DNA from: Paenibacillus sp. 37
GTDB lineage: Bacteria; Bacillota; Bacilli; Paenibacillales; Paenibacillaceae
Assembly (NCBI RefSeq): GCF_008386395.1
Contig: NZ_CP043761.1
Span: forward strand, 6,882,001 to 6,946,000
Direction of reading: 5' to 3'
Length of the DNA stretch: 64,000 bases
The translations under genes and the position numbers were made by a program. The notes under the pieces were generated by a model. That model saw only the letters and a program-made list of their open reading frames with translations, did no database searches and was not told the origin of the DNA. Of the stretch, positions 27,655-36,139 are shown piece after piece. Positions within the stretch are counted from its first letter, which is position 1. Every line of letters starts with the position of its first letter.

Positions 27655-27765
27655 TCAAGTACTAATGCGGGACAGCAAGACAACCATTTCTTCACGTATT
27701 ATCGTTTGATCCGGCTTGAATGTAACGTCCTCGTAGCTAATAATCAGTTGCAATTTGATGAAATA
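27655..27765 (-). pseudogene. Remnant of a C-terminal SLH domain
   Basis: The minus strand encodes about 36 residues ending at a TGA: KLQLIISYEDVTFKPDQT, then IIREEMVVLLSRIST. This fits the second half of an SLH domain (G-I-I-x-G-Y-x-D-x-T-F-x-P-x-x-x-I-T-R-E-E) although T of the TRE motif is I here and the glycine is S. There is no first half, signal peptide or start with a ribosome site in frame. It looks like the tail of a deleted SLH gene that once preceded minD. Confidence 0.7.
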
Positions 27766-27964
27766 TGTCGTTATATCGACCACAGTGATTTTATCATGAT
27801 GGATTAACCTACTTGAGAAACCTAAAGAAAACTTTAAATCCGTGCGTATTGGATCGTTTAATTCTTCGGAGAGATGGCACATCATTTTGACGAGGATGGA
27901 AAAGCGCAGACTGGTGTTGAGGGATTCAATATCTTGAGTCGGTTACAAAGCTAGTGGAAAGAAC

Positions 27965-28016
27965 AAAAAATGGGCCAATAGCGTCAGGTACTGCTCCAAC
28001 GCCATTTTCCCATTTA
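27965..28016 (-). terminator. Probable terminator of the two-component operon
   Basis: On the minus strand AAATGGG pairs with CCCATTT, with an inner ATGGCGTT/TGACGCTAT pairing, followed by TTTTTTG. Confidence 0.65.
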
Positions 28017-28044
28017 TAATAGACTACCACCCTTACTGCTATAT

Positions 28045-28743
28045 TCATGCTTGTGACGTACTATTAGAAACCAGCATATATCCGCTCCCCCGAACCGTAA
28101 TAATTCGCTCAGGGTCGGCAGGGTCAGACTCAATTTTTTTGCGTAAATTACTGATATGTACAGCAACCGTTCTTGTATCCTCCAGACTTTCCATTCCCCA
28201 GATGATTTGAAACAACGTATCGACACTGACGACACGATTCACGTTTTGTGCCATATAGGACAGCAGACTGAATTCTTTTTTCGATAAAGAGATAGGTATA
28301 CTCCCCATGTTGACGGACTGCGTGTAGAAATCCAGTGTCAAACCCGGTAACTCCAGCAGTTGTTCCCTTCTACCCGTCGACACTCTGCGAAGGTGAGCCT
28401 TGATCTTGGCCATGAGCACTCCCGGACTGAACGGTTTGGTCACATAATCGTCCCCGCCATAGGATAATGCGCTAATTTTTATTTCGTCTTCCTCTTGACT
28501 GCTCAGAAACACAATCGGCGCACTGGTGAGATTACGCGCATTCCTGCACCAGTCAATACCGTTTTCATTAGCCAGTAATATATCCAGTATAATTAAATCC
28601 GGCTCAAACGATGCAAGCAGCTCCATCGCTTCTGACCCGCTATGACTGCAGGTGGAGACAAATCCCTCCCTATCACAATACACCTGCACAATCTCGCATA
28701 TATGAGGATCATCATCAACGATCATGATTTTGTGCGTGTCCAT
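28045..28743 (-). CDS. OmpR/PhoB-family response regulator
   Basis: A 232-aa two-component regulator. The receiver domain (about 1-120) has the acidic pair in MIVDDDPH, phospho-acceptor Asp54 in LIILDILLANENG, and Lys in DDYVTKPFSP. The winged-helix output domain (about 130-225) shows SLSKKEFSLLSYM, RTVAVHISNLRKKIE and RGSGYML. It acts as a DNA-binding transcription factor after phosphorylation by the adjacent kinase, whose stop codon lies 4 bases before this start (GGGTGATGAGATG), so translation is coupled. ATG 28743 is chosen because it follows AAAGGGGTGATG; a longer in-frame version would overlap the kinase. Targets might include the nearby SLH and minD-like genes, but this is only positional. 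Confidence 0.92.
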   Translation of the reverse strand: MDTHKIMIVDDDPHICEIVQVYCDREGFVSTCSHSGSEAMELLASFEPDLIILDILLANENGIDWCRNARNLTSAPIVFLSSQEEDEIKISALSYGGDDYVTKPFSPGVLMAKIKAHLRRVSTGRREQLLELPGLTLDFYTQSVNMGSIPISLSKKEFSLLSYMAQNVNRVVSVDTLFQIIWGMESLEDTRTVAVHISNLRKKIESDPADPERIITVRGSGYMLVSNSTSQA

Positions 28744-28747
28744 CTCA

Positions 28748-30892
28748 TCACCCCTTTCCTTCAATCACCGTACAAGGAAACGTTATATAGAATGTCGCCC
28801 CCATCTTGCCGTCGCTCTCCGCTCGAACCATGCCTCCGTGCGATTGTACGATTTCCCTGCAAATTGCCAGCCCCAGTCCACTGCCCTCTATGCCCATTCC
28901 CGGCCGATCGTATCTGTAATTACGTTCAAAGATTTGCTCAAGCTGATCCGGAGGAATCCCCATACCAGAATCCTCTATGCTAATAACTGCATGAGGAGCA
29001 TGATTCACCATTTCCACAACTAGTGCAATACGCACCACCCCCCCGCTGGAGGTGAACTTCATGGCGTTAGATACTAGATTAAATAAGGCCTGCTCTATTC
29101 TTTTCGCATCCATCTCGACAACTGGCAAAATAGATCGTCTATCCTCGGTATCTCCGATATCCAGTAAGAAGTCTAATCCTGCGTCACGCACTACCAACTC
29201 ATATTGTTCAAAAAAACCATGCAAGAAAGGAATCATCTGAATCGGCTCCATTCGGTACGAGACCTGTCCGGTCTCCAAATGGGACAAGAAGGACAACTCC
29301 TCGATCATGCGGTTAATCCTTATCGTGTTCTCCCGGATGTACTTCAGATATTGTTCATTGCGTTCCGGCTTGACCCTGTCCTGTATAGCTTCTACATATC
29401 CGAGCATACTGGACAACGGCATACGCAGATCATGCGTAATATAAGCAAGAAGCTTCTTCCTCCCTTGCTCGGAGTGAAGCAGTTGGTCATACGAGGATTG
29501 GAGATCATCATACACTGTAGATAAGGCCTGTGTTCGCTCCTGAACGGTCTGTTCCAGATTCATATTCATTTCAATCAGCTTGTCATTAACGTCCTGTAAT
29601 TCACGTGTAATTCTCTCTTCGTTCGATGCCGTCCTCGTAGATCGCGAAGACAGCAGAATCAACTGCGCAATCGTAAATATCAATAACCCAAGCGGAGATG
29701 TATTTCCAATCGGCGACCATCCGTTAAAATATAAAAAATCGTTGACAACCGTGACCAACGTAACCACCGACACCAGCAGGAAGATCAACGCTCCCTCCAT
29801 ACGTCGCACAGCCGCCTGAACCAGTCCGATCATCAGATAAATCATATGTAGAACTACCATCACACCGATCATCAGCATAAATTTTGAATATATAAGTGCA
29901 GGAGTTACCACCACAAGGACACAGAATACGCCGGTTGTGATCAAGCTAAAAAGACGAAACCATCGTGATATGTAATTGGGAAAAATGCTATCAAAATACA
30001 TGCTGATGATATAACCACTGACACAAAGAATCAGATATTCAATCTTGAACTGCAATTCCCAAGGAAACTGAGGCAACCATTGTGTAAAGATAAGCTCCCC
30101 GTTGAACAAGGATCGAATACCAAGCAGTACAGTAAACAGGCCAAAATATAACGGAGCTCTATCCTTACGTCGCAGCATGAACAACAGCAGATTATACAAG
30201 CCGATCACTAGTAAACTTGCCGTGATGAACATATCCCTGGCAAGATTCAGATTGGTCTTGGAAGTTAGTACGTCACTACCACCCAGCTCGATATCCTTGG
30301 TAATGCCGCCACGCTTATGATTGAAGTTGGCTACTTGCATAACCAGCTCTATCGTATCGTTTTTAGGCTGAAAATACACCAGTTTCGTCTCCAGATGCGG
30401 GGTCACGCGGCTCTTGTCCTGACCCACCTCACCAACTTCTTCTAGAAGTTCGCCATTCACCCATAATTTGTACGCATGAAAAATGCTCGGCAACCGCAGA
30501 GTAAGCTGCTCGTTTCGATCGTTCTCGCTTAGTTGTATGACCAGTCGAAAGGTTGCATAGCCTGTACCACTCAGCCGCTGACCTTCTAACGGATAGCCAA
30601 GCCAGGAGCTTGGGATGCTGATCCAGTGGTCCTGATTTCCTTCCCTTGCCGAACGAACCCGTATGTCCTCAGGCGACAGTAGCTCTTGCCAGTAGAACGA
30701 CCACTCCCCTGTTAACTTTTGCGGATTCGTACTGAGCTGAACCTGCCTTAAATCCAGAATACCTTTTTCACTTTGGAACTTAGGAGAGTCCTGCTCAGAG
30801 AGGACGACATAGCCTGCAACCAAGCCAACAATAACGGCAACAACGATATAAAACCACACCTTACGAGAACCGACTCGGAGAATTCCCCTCAT
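28748..30892 (-). CDS. Sensor histidine kinase with extracellular beta domain and 7TMR-DISM membrane region
   Basis: A 714-aa membrane kinase, partner of the response regulator that follows it. One N-terminal transmembrane helix (13-31) precedes an extracellular galactose-binding-like domain (about 45-215, with GEWSFYWQELL and LWVNGELLEEVG), then seven transmembrane helices (about 225-415) of the 7TMR-DISM class, a coiled coil (about 425-475), the HisKA dimerisation helix with His487 in YITHDLRMPLSS, and a HATPase domain with NLVSNAMKF, DSGMGIPPD and GSGLGLAI. The DISM class is thought to sense carbohydrate or other small ligands outside the cell; here the ligand is unknown. The ribosome site before ATG 30892 is weak (GGGGTTGGA). 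Confidence 0.9.
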   Translation of the reverse strand: MRGILRVGSRKVWFYIVVAVIVGLVAGYVVLSEQDSPKFQSEKGILDLRQVQLSTNPQKLTGEWSFYWQELLSPEDIRVRSAREGNQDHWISIPSSWLGYPLEGQRLSGTGYATFRLVIQLSENDRNEQLTLRLPSIFHAYKLWVNGELLEEVGEVGQDKSRVTPHLETKLVYFQPKNDTIELVMQVANFNHKRGGITKDIELGGSDVLTSKTNLNLARDMFITASLLVIGLYNLLLFMLRRKDRAPLYFGLFTVLLGIRSLFNGELIFTQWLPQFPWELQFKIEYLILCVSGYIISMYFDSIFPNYISRWFRLFSLITTGVFCVLVVVTPALIYSKFMLMIGVMVVLHMIYLMIGLVQAAVRRMEGALIFLLVSVVTLVTVVNDFLYFNGWSPIGNTSPLGLLIFTIAQLILLSSRSTRTASNEERITRELQDVNDKLIEMNMNLEQTVQERTQALSTVYDDLQSSYDQLLHSEQGRKKLLAYITHDLRMPLSSMLGYVEAIQDRVKPERNEQYLKYIRENTIRINRMIEELSFLSHLETGQVSYRMEPIQMIPFLHGFFEQYELVVRDAGLDFLLDIGDTEDRRSILPVVEMDAKRIEQALFNLVSNAMKFTSSGGVVRIALVVEMVNHAPHAVISIEDSGMGIPPDQLEQIFERNYRYDRPGMGIEGSGLGLAICREIVQSHGGMVRAESDGKMGATFYITFPCTVIEGKG

Positions 30893-31051
30893 GATGAATC
30901 CAACCCCAATCTCTACAAGCGCAATAAGTAAGTTTATTTATCCAAATGATATCATCATTACAGGAGAATGTACCCTGCAAATTTCTAGGAAGAGACAAGA
31001 ACAATCATCACGATGAAGCCCTTTTGACGACGCACGCTTAGCTGTACACAC

Positions 31052-31084
31052 CCACAAAAAAATACGCACTTTGAAGTGCGTACT
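31052..31084 (-). terminator. Intrinsic terminator of lipoprotein gene
   Basis: TACGCACTT-TG-AAGTGCGTA perfect stem, followed on the minus strand by seven T. Confidence 0.85.
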
Positions 31085-31160
31085 TAATATGAAAGAGCTT
31101 ATTCGTACTGGTTAATTCGAGCACAATCTGCATGTGCCAGATTCACAGACACTTCATGAA

Positions 31161-31763
31161 CTATAGAGAACTATTGATAATGTCCGCGAATGCATCCCTG
31201 TTATACGTATCATCCTGAATGCGCCATTCTCCCTGATCCTGCAAAAAGGTGATATCGCCCGATAACGGAATGGACTTGAACTCTTTGCCATCCTTATCCG
31301 TAAATTTCAAATCGAGCGTGTATTCCACAAGAATCCAATCACTCTTGCTATCTTTGATCTTGGTTTGTATATTTTCAGGATGCAGCAGAGCCTTCTCTTT
31401 GTCTGCTACACGTAAAGGAATCTTGTTAAATCGCGCATCTATATTGGATTCGAAATTCCTTTCTGTCAAAAATGGTCTGATTACTTCTGCTCTAGCCAGC
31501 AGACCCTCTACAGTTAACGTATCTTCATAGTCCTTATAATCAACAGTCAGTTCGGTTGTTTTATAATCCAGCGACATTTCGAGGGCCTGCTGCTCATCTA
31601 TGGCTGACGCCTTCTGATTGCTCACAATACTCGGCTGATTCGTCGCTGGTGGAATGGTCTCTTTAACGTTCTCGGCTGACTCAGATGGGATGCACCCCAT
31701 TATCATGACAGATGAAAGAAACAACGTACTCATCATATAAGCTAACTTACGCGAGGTGATCAA
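31161..31763 (-). CDS. Hypothetical lipoprotein
   Basis: A 200-aa exported lipoprotein: MITSRKLAYMM, hydrophobic core and lipobox IMGC with the acylated Cys at about residue 23. A Pro/Thr/Asn-rich linker follows, then a domain of about 130 residues with TELTVDYKDYEDTLTVEG and ILVEYTLDLKFTDKDGKEF, which reads like an alpha/beta fold such as the NTF2-like extracellular domains; I do not recognise the family with certainty. I chose TTG at 31761-31763, 9 bases after AAGGAG, because it gives a canonical signal sequence; longer in-frame starts would place a 50-residue hydrophilic leader in front. Confidence 0.75.
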   Translation of the reverse strand: MITSRKLAYMMSTLFLSSVMIMGCIPSESAENVKETIPPATNQPSIVSNQKASAIDEQQALEMSLDYKTTELTVDYKDYEDTLTVEGLLARAEVIRPFLTERNFESNIDARFNKIPLRVADKEKALLHPENIQTKIKDSKSDWILVEYTLDLKFTDKDGKEFKSIPLSGDITFLQDQGEWRIQDDTYNRDAFADIINSSL

Positions 31764-31981
31764 CTCCTTTCTCTCCTTATTACTCTCAATTATCCCTTCA
31801 ATAGGATATAATGTCCAGTTACTGGGCACATCTGAACAGACATCCAGTGAATTACATCCATTGAGTGTCATCTTCATCATAGATTGTGTTATAGTCATCG
31901 GGAAGTGAACCAACTCTTGAAGGATAGCGCCTGCGGGTCCAATAACTGCGTGTTTCCTTCAAAAATGAAGGTGTGAAAGCT

Positions 31982-32842
31982 ATGTCAACTTATCAAGTCA
32001 TTCCCATGGTCTATAACTCCAAGGAACAGATTGATGCTATTTTTTTGCTCGAACAACAATGTAAACAACTGGATTCCGTCCATCTAAAGGCAGACCTTGA
32101 CCATATCAGCAAAAAAGACGGAGACCATGCGCTCCTCTGTTATCGCCACGGTGATCTGGTAGGACTCCTCAGTTGGTATCCATCCGATGGCGTAACCGGG
32201 AATATTAATGCCATCGTACACCCAGATTTTCGTCGCCAAGGTGTGTTCAGCAGCCTACTGAAAAGGGCCATCCTGGATATGAAACCACAGGGAATCAACC
32301 AACTCAGTTATCGCGTTCCTCAGGGCTTATCTCCGGGCCTTCTTACTGCCCAATCCCTCGGAGCCATTTATGATCGTGCGGAGTACTCGATGCAACTTGT
32401 GAATGAGGTGCTTTCGGTTGTGGAGCCACCTGAACTAACGTTGTCCGTGGCAGAAGCCGAGGATATGGAGTTTATGGTCACTTGCTCCTCCCAAGCCTTT
32501 GGAGATTCGGAGGACTGGACACGCGAGTACTTTATGCAAACAAATGAACCCAGCCGAGTCACCTATATTGCATGGCAGGACCAACAGCCTGTTGGGCTGA
32601 TACGGGTTAACTCCATTAATGCAACTACCGCATTTATTCATAACTTCTGTATCTTACCTGCTTATCAGGGACGGAAAATAGGACGCACCGTGCTTCATAT
32701 TCTGGTGAATCTCCTAAGGAAGCAACATTACACAGATATCCGTCTATCCGTTGTTACCGAGAACAAACGCGCTTTGAATCTGTACCGCAGTGTTGGTTTT
32801 GAAGTGAATTCAGAGTATCACTATTTCAGCGGTAGTTTATAA
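31982..32842 (+). CDS. Tandem-GNAT acetyltransferase
   Basis: A 286-aa cytoplasmic protein with two GNAT folds, each with its own acetyl-CoA-binding block: AIVHPDFRRQGVFSSLL (about 78-94) in the first half and CILPAYQGRKIGRTVL in the second. NLYRSVGFEVNSEYHYF is the usual closing motif of the second domain. The two-domain form is shared with mycothiol synthase and various Bacillus acetyltransferases; in such pairs generally only one half is active. Substrate unknown. The ATG at 31982 follows GAAGGTG by 8 bases. Confidence 0.85.
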   Translation: MSTYQVIPMVYNSKEQIDAIFLLEQQCKQLDSVHLKADLDHISKKDGDHALLCYRHGDLVGLLSWYPSDGVTGNINAIVHPDFRRQGVFSSLLKRAILDMKPQGINQLSYRVPQGLSPGLLTAQSLGAIYDRAEYSMQLVNEVLSVVEPPELTLSVAEAEDMEFMVTCSSQAFGDSEDWTREYFMQTNEPSRVTYIAWQDQQPVGLIRVNSINATTAFIHNFCILPAYQGRKIGRTVLHILVNLLRKQHYTDIRLSVVTENKRALNLYRSVGFEVNSEYHYFSGSL

Positions 32843-32851
32843 AAGGCAGTG

Positions 32852-32893
32852 GAAAGAGATCGTTTCCCTCAAAGGGAGACGGTCTTTCTCTTT
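32852..32893. terminator. Bidirectional terminator between two GNAT genes
   Basis: AAAGAGATCGTTTCCCT pairs with AGGGAGACGGTCTTT with a few wobble pairs, followed by a T run; it touches the stop of the converging gene. Confidence 0.75.
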
Positions 32894-33446
32894 ATATATT
32901 GGAGAATTGGAAAATCAATTTATAGCCATCAAACGTATGCCCGTACATTTCCCGATAGTTACCTTCGGTATACTTATTCACTGTTTTCCGCCAGAAAGAT
33001 TGGCCAATCTTATTTTTCTCCGATGGATTGGTGAACAACTCCCAGTTTCCTTTAAACATTCCGAAGATCGTGGATGCCGCGTGTTCAGCAACGCCTACAC
33101 CTCGAAACGGCTGCATCAGAAAGAAGTCATGTACAAAGAAATTGGTGCCTTGTGAACAATGTGGCGGAGTAGCTATGAACGCAAAACCTGCCGGTATGCC
33201 ATCCACAATCATGAGGAACGGATAAAGACACTCCGGTTTTTCCCACCATATGTTCTGGACGTTATACTGATCCTGCAAAGTTATATAATCAGGACTTGGC
33301 TCATAAATGCCATGTTCGTTCGGGGTATGCTCTCCACCCAGACCATAATGTCCGGATAGATCATGAAGGTATAGCGGGTACATATTTTTAATCACATACG
33401 CCTCGTCTTTATTCGTTAATTTCACTTCTATATTCATATTATTCAT
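32892..33446 (-). CDS. GNAT-family N-acetyltransferase
   Basis: A 184-aa protein with a GNAT layout: VKLTNKDEAYVIKNMYPLYL at the N-terminus, a central beta-strand pair (FLMIVDGIPAGFAFI), the acetyl-CoA loop FFLMQPFRGVGVAEHAAS, and a C-terminal strand with GYKLIFQF. The aromatic-rich N-terminal part (HDLSGHYGLGGEHTPNEHG) is typical of a group in Bacillota whose substrates are unknown. Start ATG 33446 is selected, about 9 bases after TAAGG; TTG and GTG starts 2-3 codons upstream are possible. Single gene. Confidence 0.8.
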   Translation of the reverse strand: MNNMNIEVKLTNKDEAYVIKNMYPLYLHDLSGHYGLGGEHTPNEHGIYEPSPDYITLQDQYNVQNIWWEKPECLYPFLMIVDGIPAGFAFIATPPHCSQGTNFFVHDFFLMQPFRGVGVAEHAASTIFGMFKGNWELFTNPSEKNKIGQSFWRKTVNKYTEGNYREMYGHTFDGYKLIFQFSNI

Positions 33447-33587
33447 ATTCACCAACCTTACCAGATGATTTAAGGAGTTACTTCATGAACTCTCACCGCA
33501 TAACCTTGTACCGTCAAATGAATTGTACGCGTAATTAACAACCTCGAATATGTAAAAAAGCTTTAATAACCATTCTTTACTCTTACA

Positions 33588-33622
33588 GGAAAAAGCCACA
33601 TTCGATTGCTCGAACATGGCTT
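33588..33622 (-). terminator. Terminator of the CD3324-type gene
   Basis: On the minus strand GAAGCCATGTTCGA pairs with TCGAATGTGGCTT, then TTTTCC. Confidence 0.75.
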
Positions 33623-33630
33623 CTATAGTT

Positions 33631-33900
33631 TCATCCCTTTTTGCGATACACAATTTTCTTGATGCTATCGATGGATAAACAGTACTGGTCCGCAAGCTGA
33701 TCAATGGTTGTTCCCGCAGCAAAAAGCTGGCGGATCTCGTCGTTCCGCTCCCGGACAATCCTTCTGCCGCCCGAGTTCTCGCCCCATTTCTTATAGGCAT
33801 CCTTGGGCCTCGGAATATAGATCAGGCCTCCGGGGATATGACGCTGTATTTCTTCAAGCAATTCTTTCGGGAAGATTGTATCCGCATTAATATATTTCAC
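33631..33900 (-). CDS. CD3324-family small HTH-like protein
   Basis: An 89-aa protein. The first half, KYINADTIFPKELLEEIQR then GGLIYIPRPKD, and the middle KKWGENSGGRR match a small conserved Bacillota family that often carries the label CD3324. The second half (RNDEIRQLFAAGTTIDQLA, then QYCLSIDSIKKIVY) reads as a helix-turn-helix of the Mor/resolvase-like kind, so it probably binds nucleic acid. GTG 33900 follows GGAG with a 9-base gap and gives the family's usual N-terminus. Confidence 0.75.
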   Translation of the reverse strand: MKYINADTIFPKELLEEIQRHIPGGLIYIPRPKDAYKKWGENSGGRRIVRERNDEIRQLFAAGTTIDQLADQYCLSIDSIKKIVYRKKG

Positions 33901-34000
33901 GTTGCTCCACTCCTTAAAAGTTAAAATCTTTAAGGCAGCAGAGTCGTACAATGAACACATTGGATATGCACTACAATGATATGGCGGAAAAGAATTTCAA

Positions 34001-34050
34001 GCTCTATGCAAACAACCGCCGTTGTTCATCACATGGACTCTGCATAGAGC
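34001..34050. repeat. Nested inverted repeats between CD3324-type gene and SDR
   Basis: An outer pair GCTCTATGCA (34001-34010) and TGCATAGAGC (34041-34050) encloses an inner perfect hairpin AACAAC-CGCC-GTTGTT (34011-34026). It lies 100 bases upstream of the CD3324-type start and 120 bases past the SDR stop. It has no T run, so it is not a simple terminator. Confidence 0.55.
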
Positions 34051-34171
34051 GGGTCGTTAAATTTATTATGAATCGAATCATGGTAGCCCCCCATTCAGTT
34101 AATCTTATTCGTGCTGAAGAACTTTTAACTATCCATTCCATAATAAGGTTTACTTTCCCAAATGGCAAAAT

Positions 34172-35095
34172 CTACACGTCAAATCTGTAATATACCCCTG
34201 TTAATTCTTCTGACACGCTCCATAGCTTGTTTGAAATGTTAGCGTCATATAATTTTTCGATGATCTTAGTGCTCTTGGGATAGCCCTTAGTGCCGCCCAT
34301 ACCGCCAGGAGCTATATACTCTCCTCCCATAATCGTCGGATCTGTTGCAGCGTACAAGGTGGGTAATGCCCCCATGTGTGCAGGTTGACTAATGATTTTC
34401 AGAAGACTCCGCATGAATATATTCGCCTGTTTCCCCGAACCGAAGGAGAACAGATTGGTATTCGAAATTCCTGGATGAGCGGCGATACTCATAGAATCCA
34501 TATGGGCGGAATTAAACTTATTCTGCAGTTCTCTTGCAAACATCAGATTAGCTAGCTTGCTTTGACTGTAGAACTTCATGGGATTATATCCTTTGGAGCC
34601 ATCTAAATTATTAAAATCAATTGCACCATTACCAGCTGCCAAACTGCTTAGAGTAACCACTCTCGATTGCGGAGTAGAAATTAATCGAGGCAATAGCAGG
34701 CCCGTAAGTGCAAAATGCCCTAGATGATTGCTACCAAACTGCAACTCAAAGCCATCCTTCGTTAACTGGAACGGAGGGTTCATAATTCCTGCATTATTAA
34801 CTAGAATGGACAAAGAATCATATTGCTCAAGAAAAGCGGCTGCGAACTTACGGATACTAGCTAAATCGCTGAGGTCGAGCTGCATAACGATTACCTCTCC
34901 AGCTACATGCACAGATTTTATTTTATTAGCTGCCTTTTCACCTTTTTCCAGATTACGAACTGCAAGGATAACTTTTGCGCCTTTTCCAGCTAACGCTAAT
35001 GCCGTCTCATACCCTAATCCGCCGTTCGAACCTGTCACAATCACTACTTTATCGGATACAGTCGGGATGATGTCTTTAGTCCAAACTTCGCTCAT
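34172..35095 (-). CDS. Short-chain dehydrogenase/reductase, retinol-dehydrogenase-like
   Basis: A 307-aa NADP-dependent oxidoreductase with Rossmann motif TGSNGGLG (about 26-33), RNLEKGEKAA after strand 2 (pointing to NADP), LVNNAGIM, catalytic Ser in TLSSLAAG and the Tyr/Lys pair in YSQSKLAN. Length and the motifs GSNHLGHFALT and HPGISNTNL place it with the light-dependent-protochlorophyllide/retinol dehydrogenase branch often annotated as WW-domain-oxidoreductase-like. Substrate unknown. Start ATG 35095 follows AAAGGTG. The WYL regulator gene lies 60 bases upstream on the same strand, so cotranscription is likely. Confidence 0.85.
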   Translation of the reverse strand: MSEVWTKDIIPTVSDKVVIVTGSNGGLGYETALALAGKGAKVILAVRNLEKGEKAANKIKSVHVAGEVIVMQLDLSDLASIRKFAAAFLEQYDSLSILVNNAGIMNPPFQLTKDGFELQFGSNHLGHFALTGLLLPRLISTPQSRVVTLSSLAAGNGAIDFNNLDGSKGYNPMKFYSQSKLANLMFARELQNKFNSAHMDSMSIAAHPGISNTNLFSFGSGKQANIFMRSLLKIISQPAHMGALPTLYAATDPTIMGGEYIAPGGMGGTKGYPKSTKIIEKLYDANISNKLWSVSEELTGVYYRFDV

Positions 35096-35155
35096 TTGTC
35101 TACACACCTTTCTTATCTCTTCCTTGATACCCTAATATCCAGCGTTTGAAAGCTC

Positions 35156-36064
35156 TTATCCCCCACCATACTGACTTAAACTCCGTTCCAGCATTCCTCT
35201 AACCTGCTGTTGCAGTTCGAGCGGAGACACCACCTTCACTTCCGGCCCATAGGAGAGTAACTTTCGCGCTGTAAAAGAGAACTCCTCAGGCGGAACAAGT
35301 CCGCGCCACTCATGGCCTTCAACCGACTTGAACAACACATCTGACGCAGCAATCCTTGCTCCAAATTCCGTGAATTGCAGCACCACTTCTACGCTTGCTC
35401 TGTCTTCTTTGGCATCTAGCCACGCCTTCAGGCTCGGAACAGATGCATCCACTGATTCCATAACCGTCAACTGCTGCATGCGATCCACCCGATACAATAA
35501 TACGCGGTCCTTATTACGGGCTGGCATGTACCAATGTCCCTGCTCATAGTAGATGCCATAGGGGAAGACCTTGACTTGTTTACGCCCACTGCGGGCATGA
35601 TACATAAATTGGATTTCTCTCTTTTCTACCGCTGCACCCAATATCGCTGTTGTTAAAGGCTCGGCATGCCCACCGGGGTGCTGGACAAAGGTGATATGCT
35701 CTCTCATTCGCATAATTAGATCCTGTACATCCTCAGGCAAAGTAGAGAAATACTGCTCAGCCAGATGCTCACGCATCGATCCATACGGAAAATCCGGGAC
35801 TTGCTGTAGATATTCCAGCATCATAAACAGCCCTAATGCCTCCTGCTGCGTGAATTGAAGAGGTGGCAAAATTCGATTGGGCAACACCCGGTATCCACCG
35901 TTCACGCCAACTTCTGTGTACAAAGGAAAGCCCAGCGCCTGCAATGCATCCAGATCCCGCTGGATCGTACGAACCGAGACGTCAAAACGTTCTGCCAGTT
36001 CCCGAGCAGTGAACTTCTGTCTGGAATCCATCAGACGCATGATAGCCAGTTTCCGATGATTCAT
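35156..36064 (-). CDS. YafY-type transcriptional regulator (HTH_11 + WYL)
   Basis: A 302-aa regulator. The N-terminal winged HTH (1-60) reads RQKFTARELAERFDVSVRTIQRDLDAL; the WYL domain lies at about 140-220 with YEQGHWYMPARN and LYRVDRM, followed by a C-terminal WCX-type extension. WYL domains bind nucleotides or other effectors and modulate DNA binding. It is divergent from a DHFR-like reductase gene, and the inverted repeat AACTACGTCAA/TTGTCATAGTT between them is the likely operator. Downstream lies the SDR gene. Start ATG 36064 has a modest ribosome site (TAGGAT). Confidence 0.9.
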   Translation of the reverse strand: MNHRKLAIMRLMDSRQKFTARELAERFDVSVRTIQRDLDALQALGFPLYTEVGVNGGYRVLPNRILPPLQFTQQEALGLFMMLEYLQQVPDFPYGSMREHLAEQYFSTLPEDVQDLIMRMREHITFVQHPGGHAEPLTTAILGAAVEKREIQFMYHARSGRKQVKVFPYGIYYEQGHWYMPARNKDRVLLYRVDRMQQLTVMESVDASVPSLKAWLDAKEDRASVEVVLQFTEFGARIAASDVLFKSVEGHEWRGLVPPEEFSFTARKLLSYGPEVKVVSPLELQQQVRGMLERSLSQYGGG

Positions 36065-36078
36065 GAATTCAACATCCT

Positions 36079-36103
36079 AACTACGTCAACTTTTGTCATA
36101 GTT
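36079..36103. promoter_or_regulatory. Candidate operator of the WYL regulator
   Basis: AACTACGTCAA and TTGTCATAGTT are complementary at 9 of 11 positions around a 3-base centre, placed midway between the divergent start codons. Confidence 0.5.
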
Positions 36104-36139
36104 AAAGTGTATCATACATTGTAGAAGGGAGCGATGAAC

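Larger units (their letters stand above)
27636..28044. other. Region between minD-like gene and response regulator
   Basis: Contains the SLH remnant next to minD, the palindrome TAAAGAAAACTTTAA at 27823-27837 (also at 26656-26670), and the terminator of the response regulator gene. No intact gene. Confidence 0.5.
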
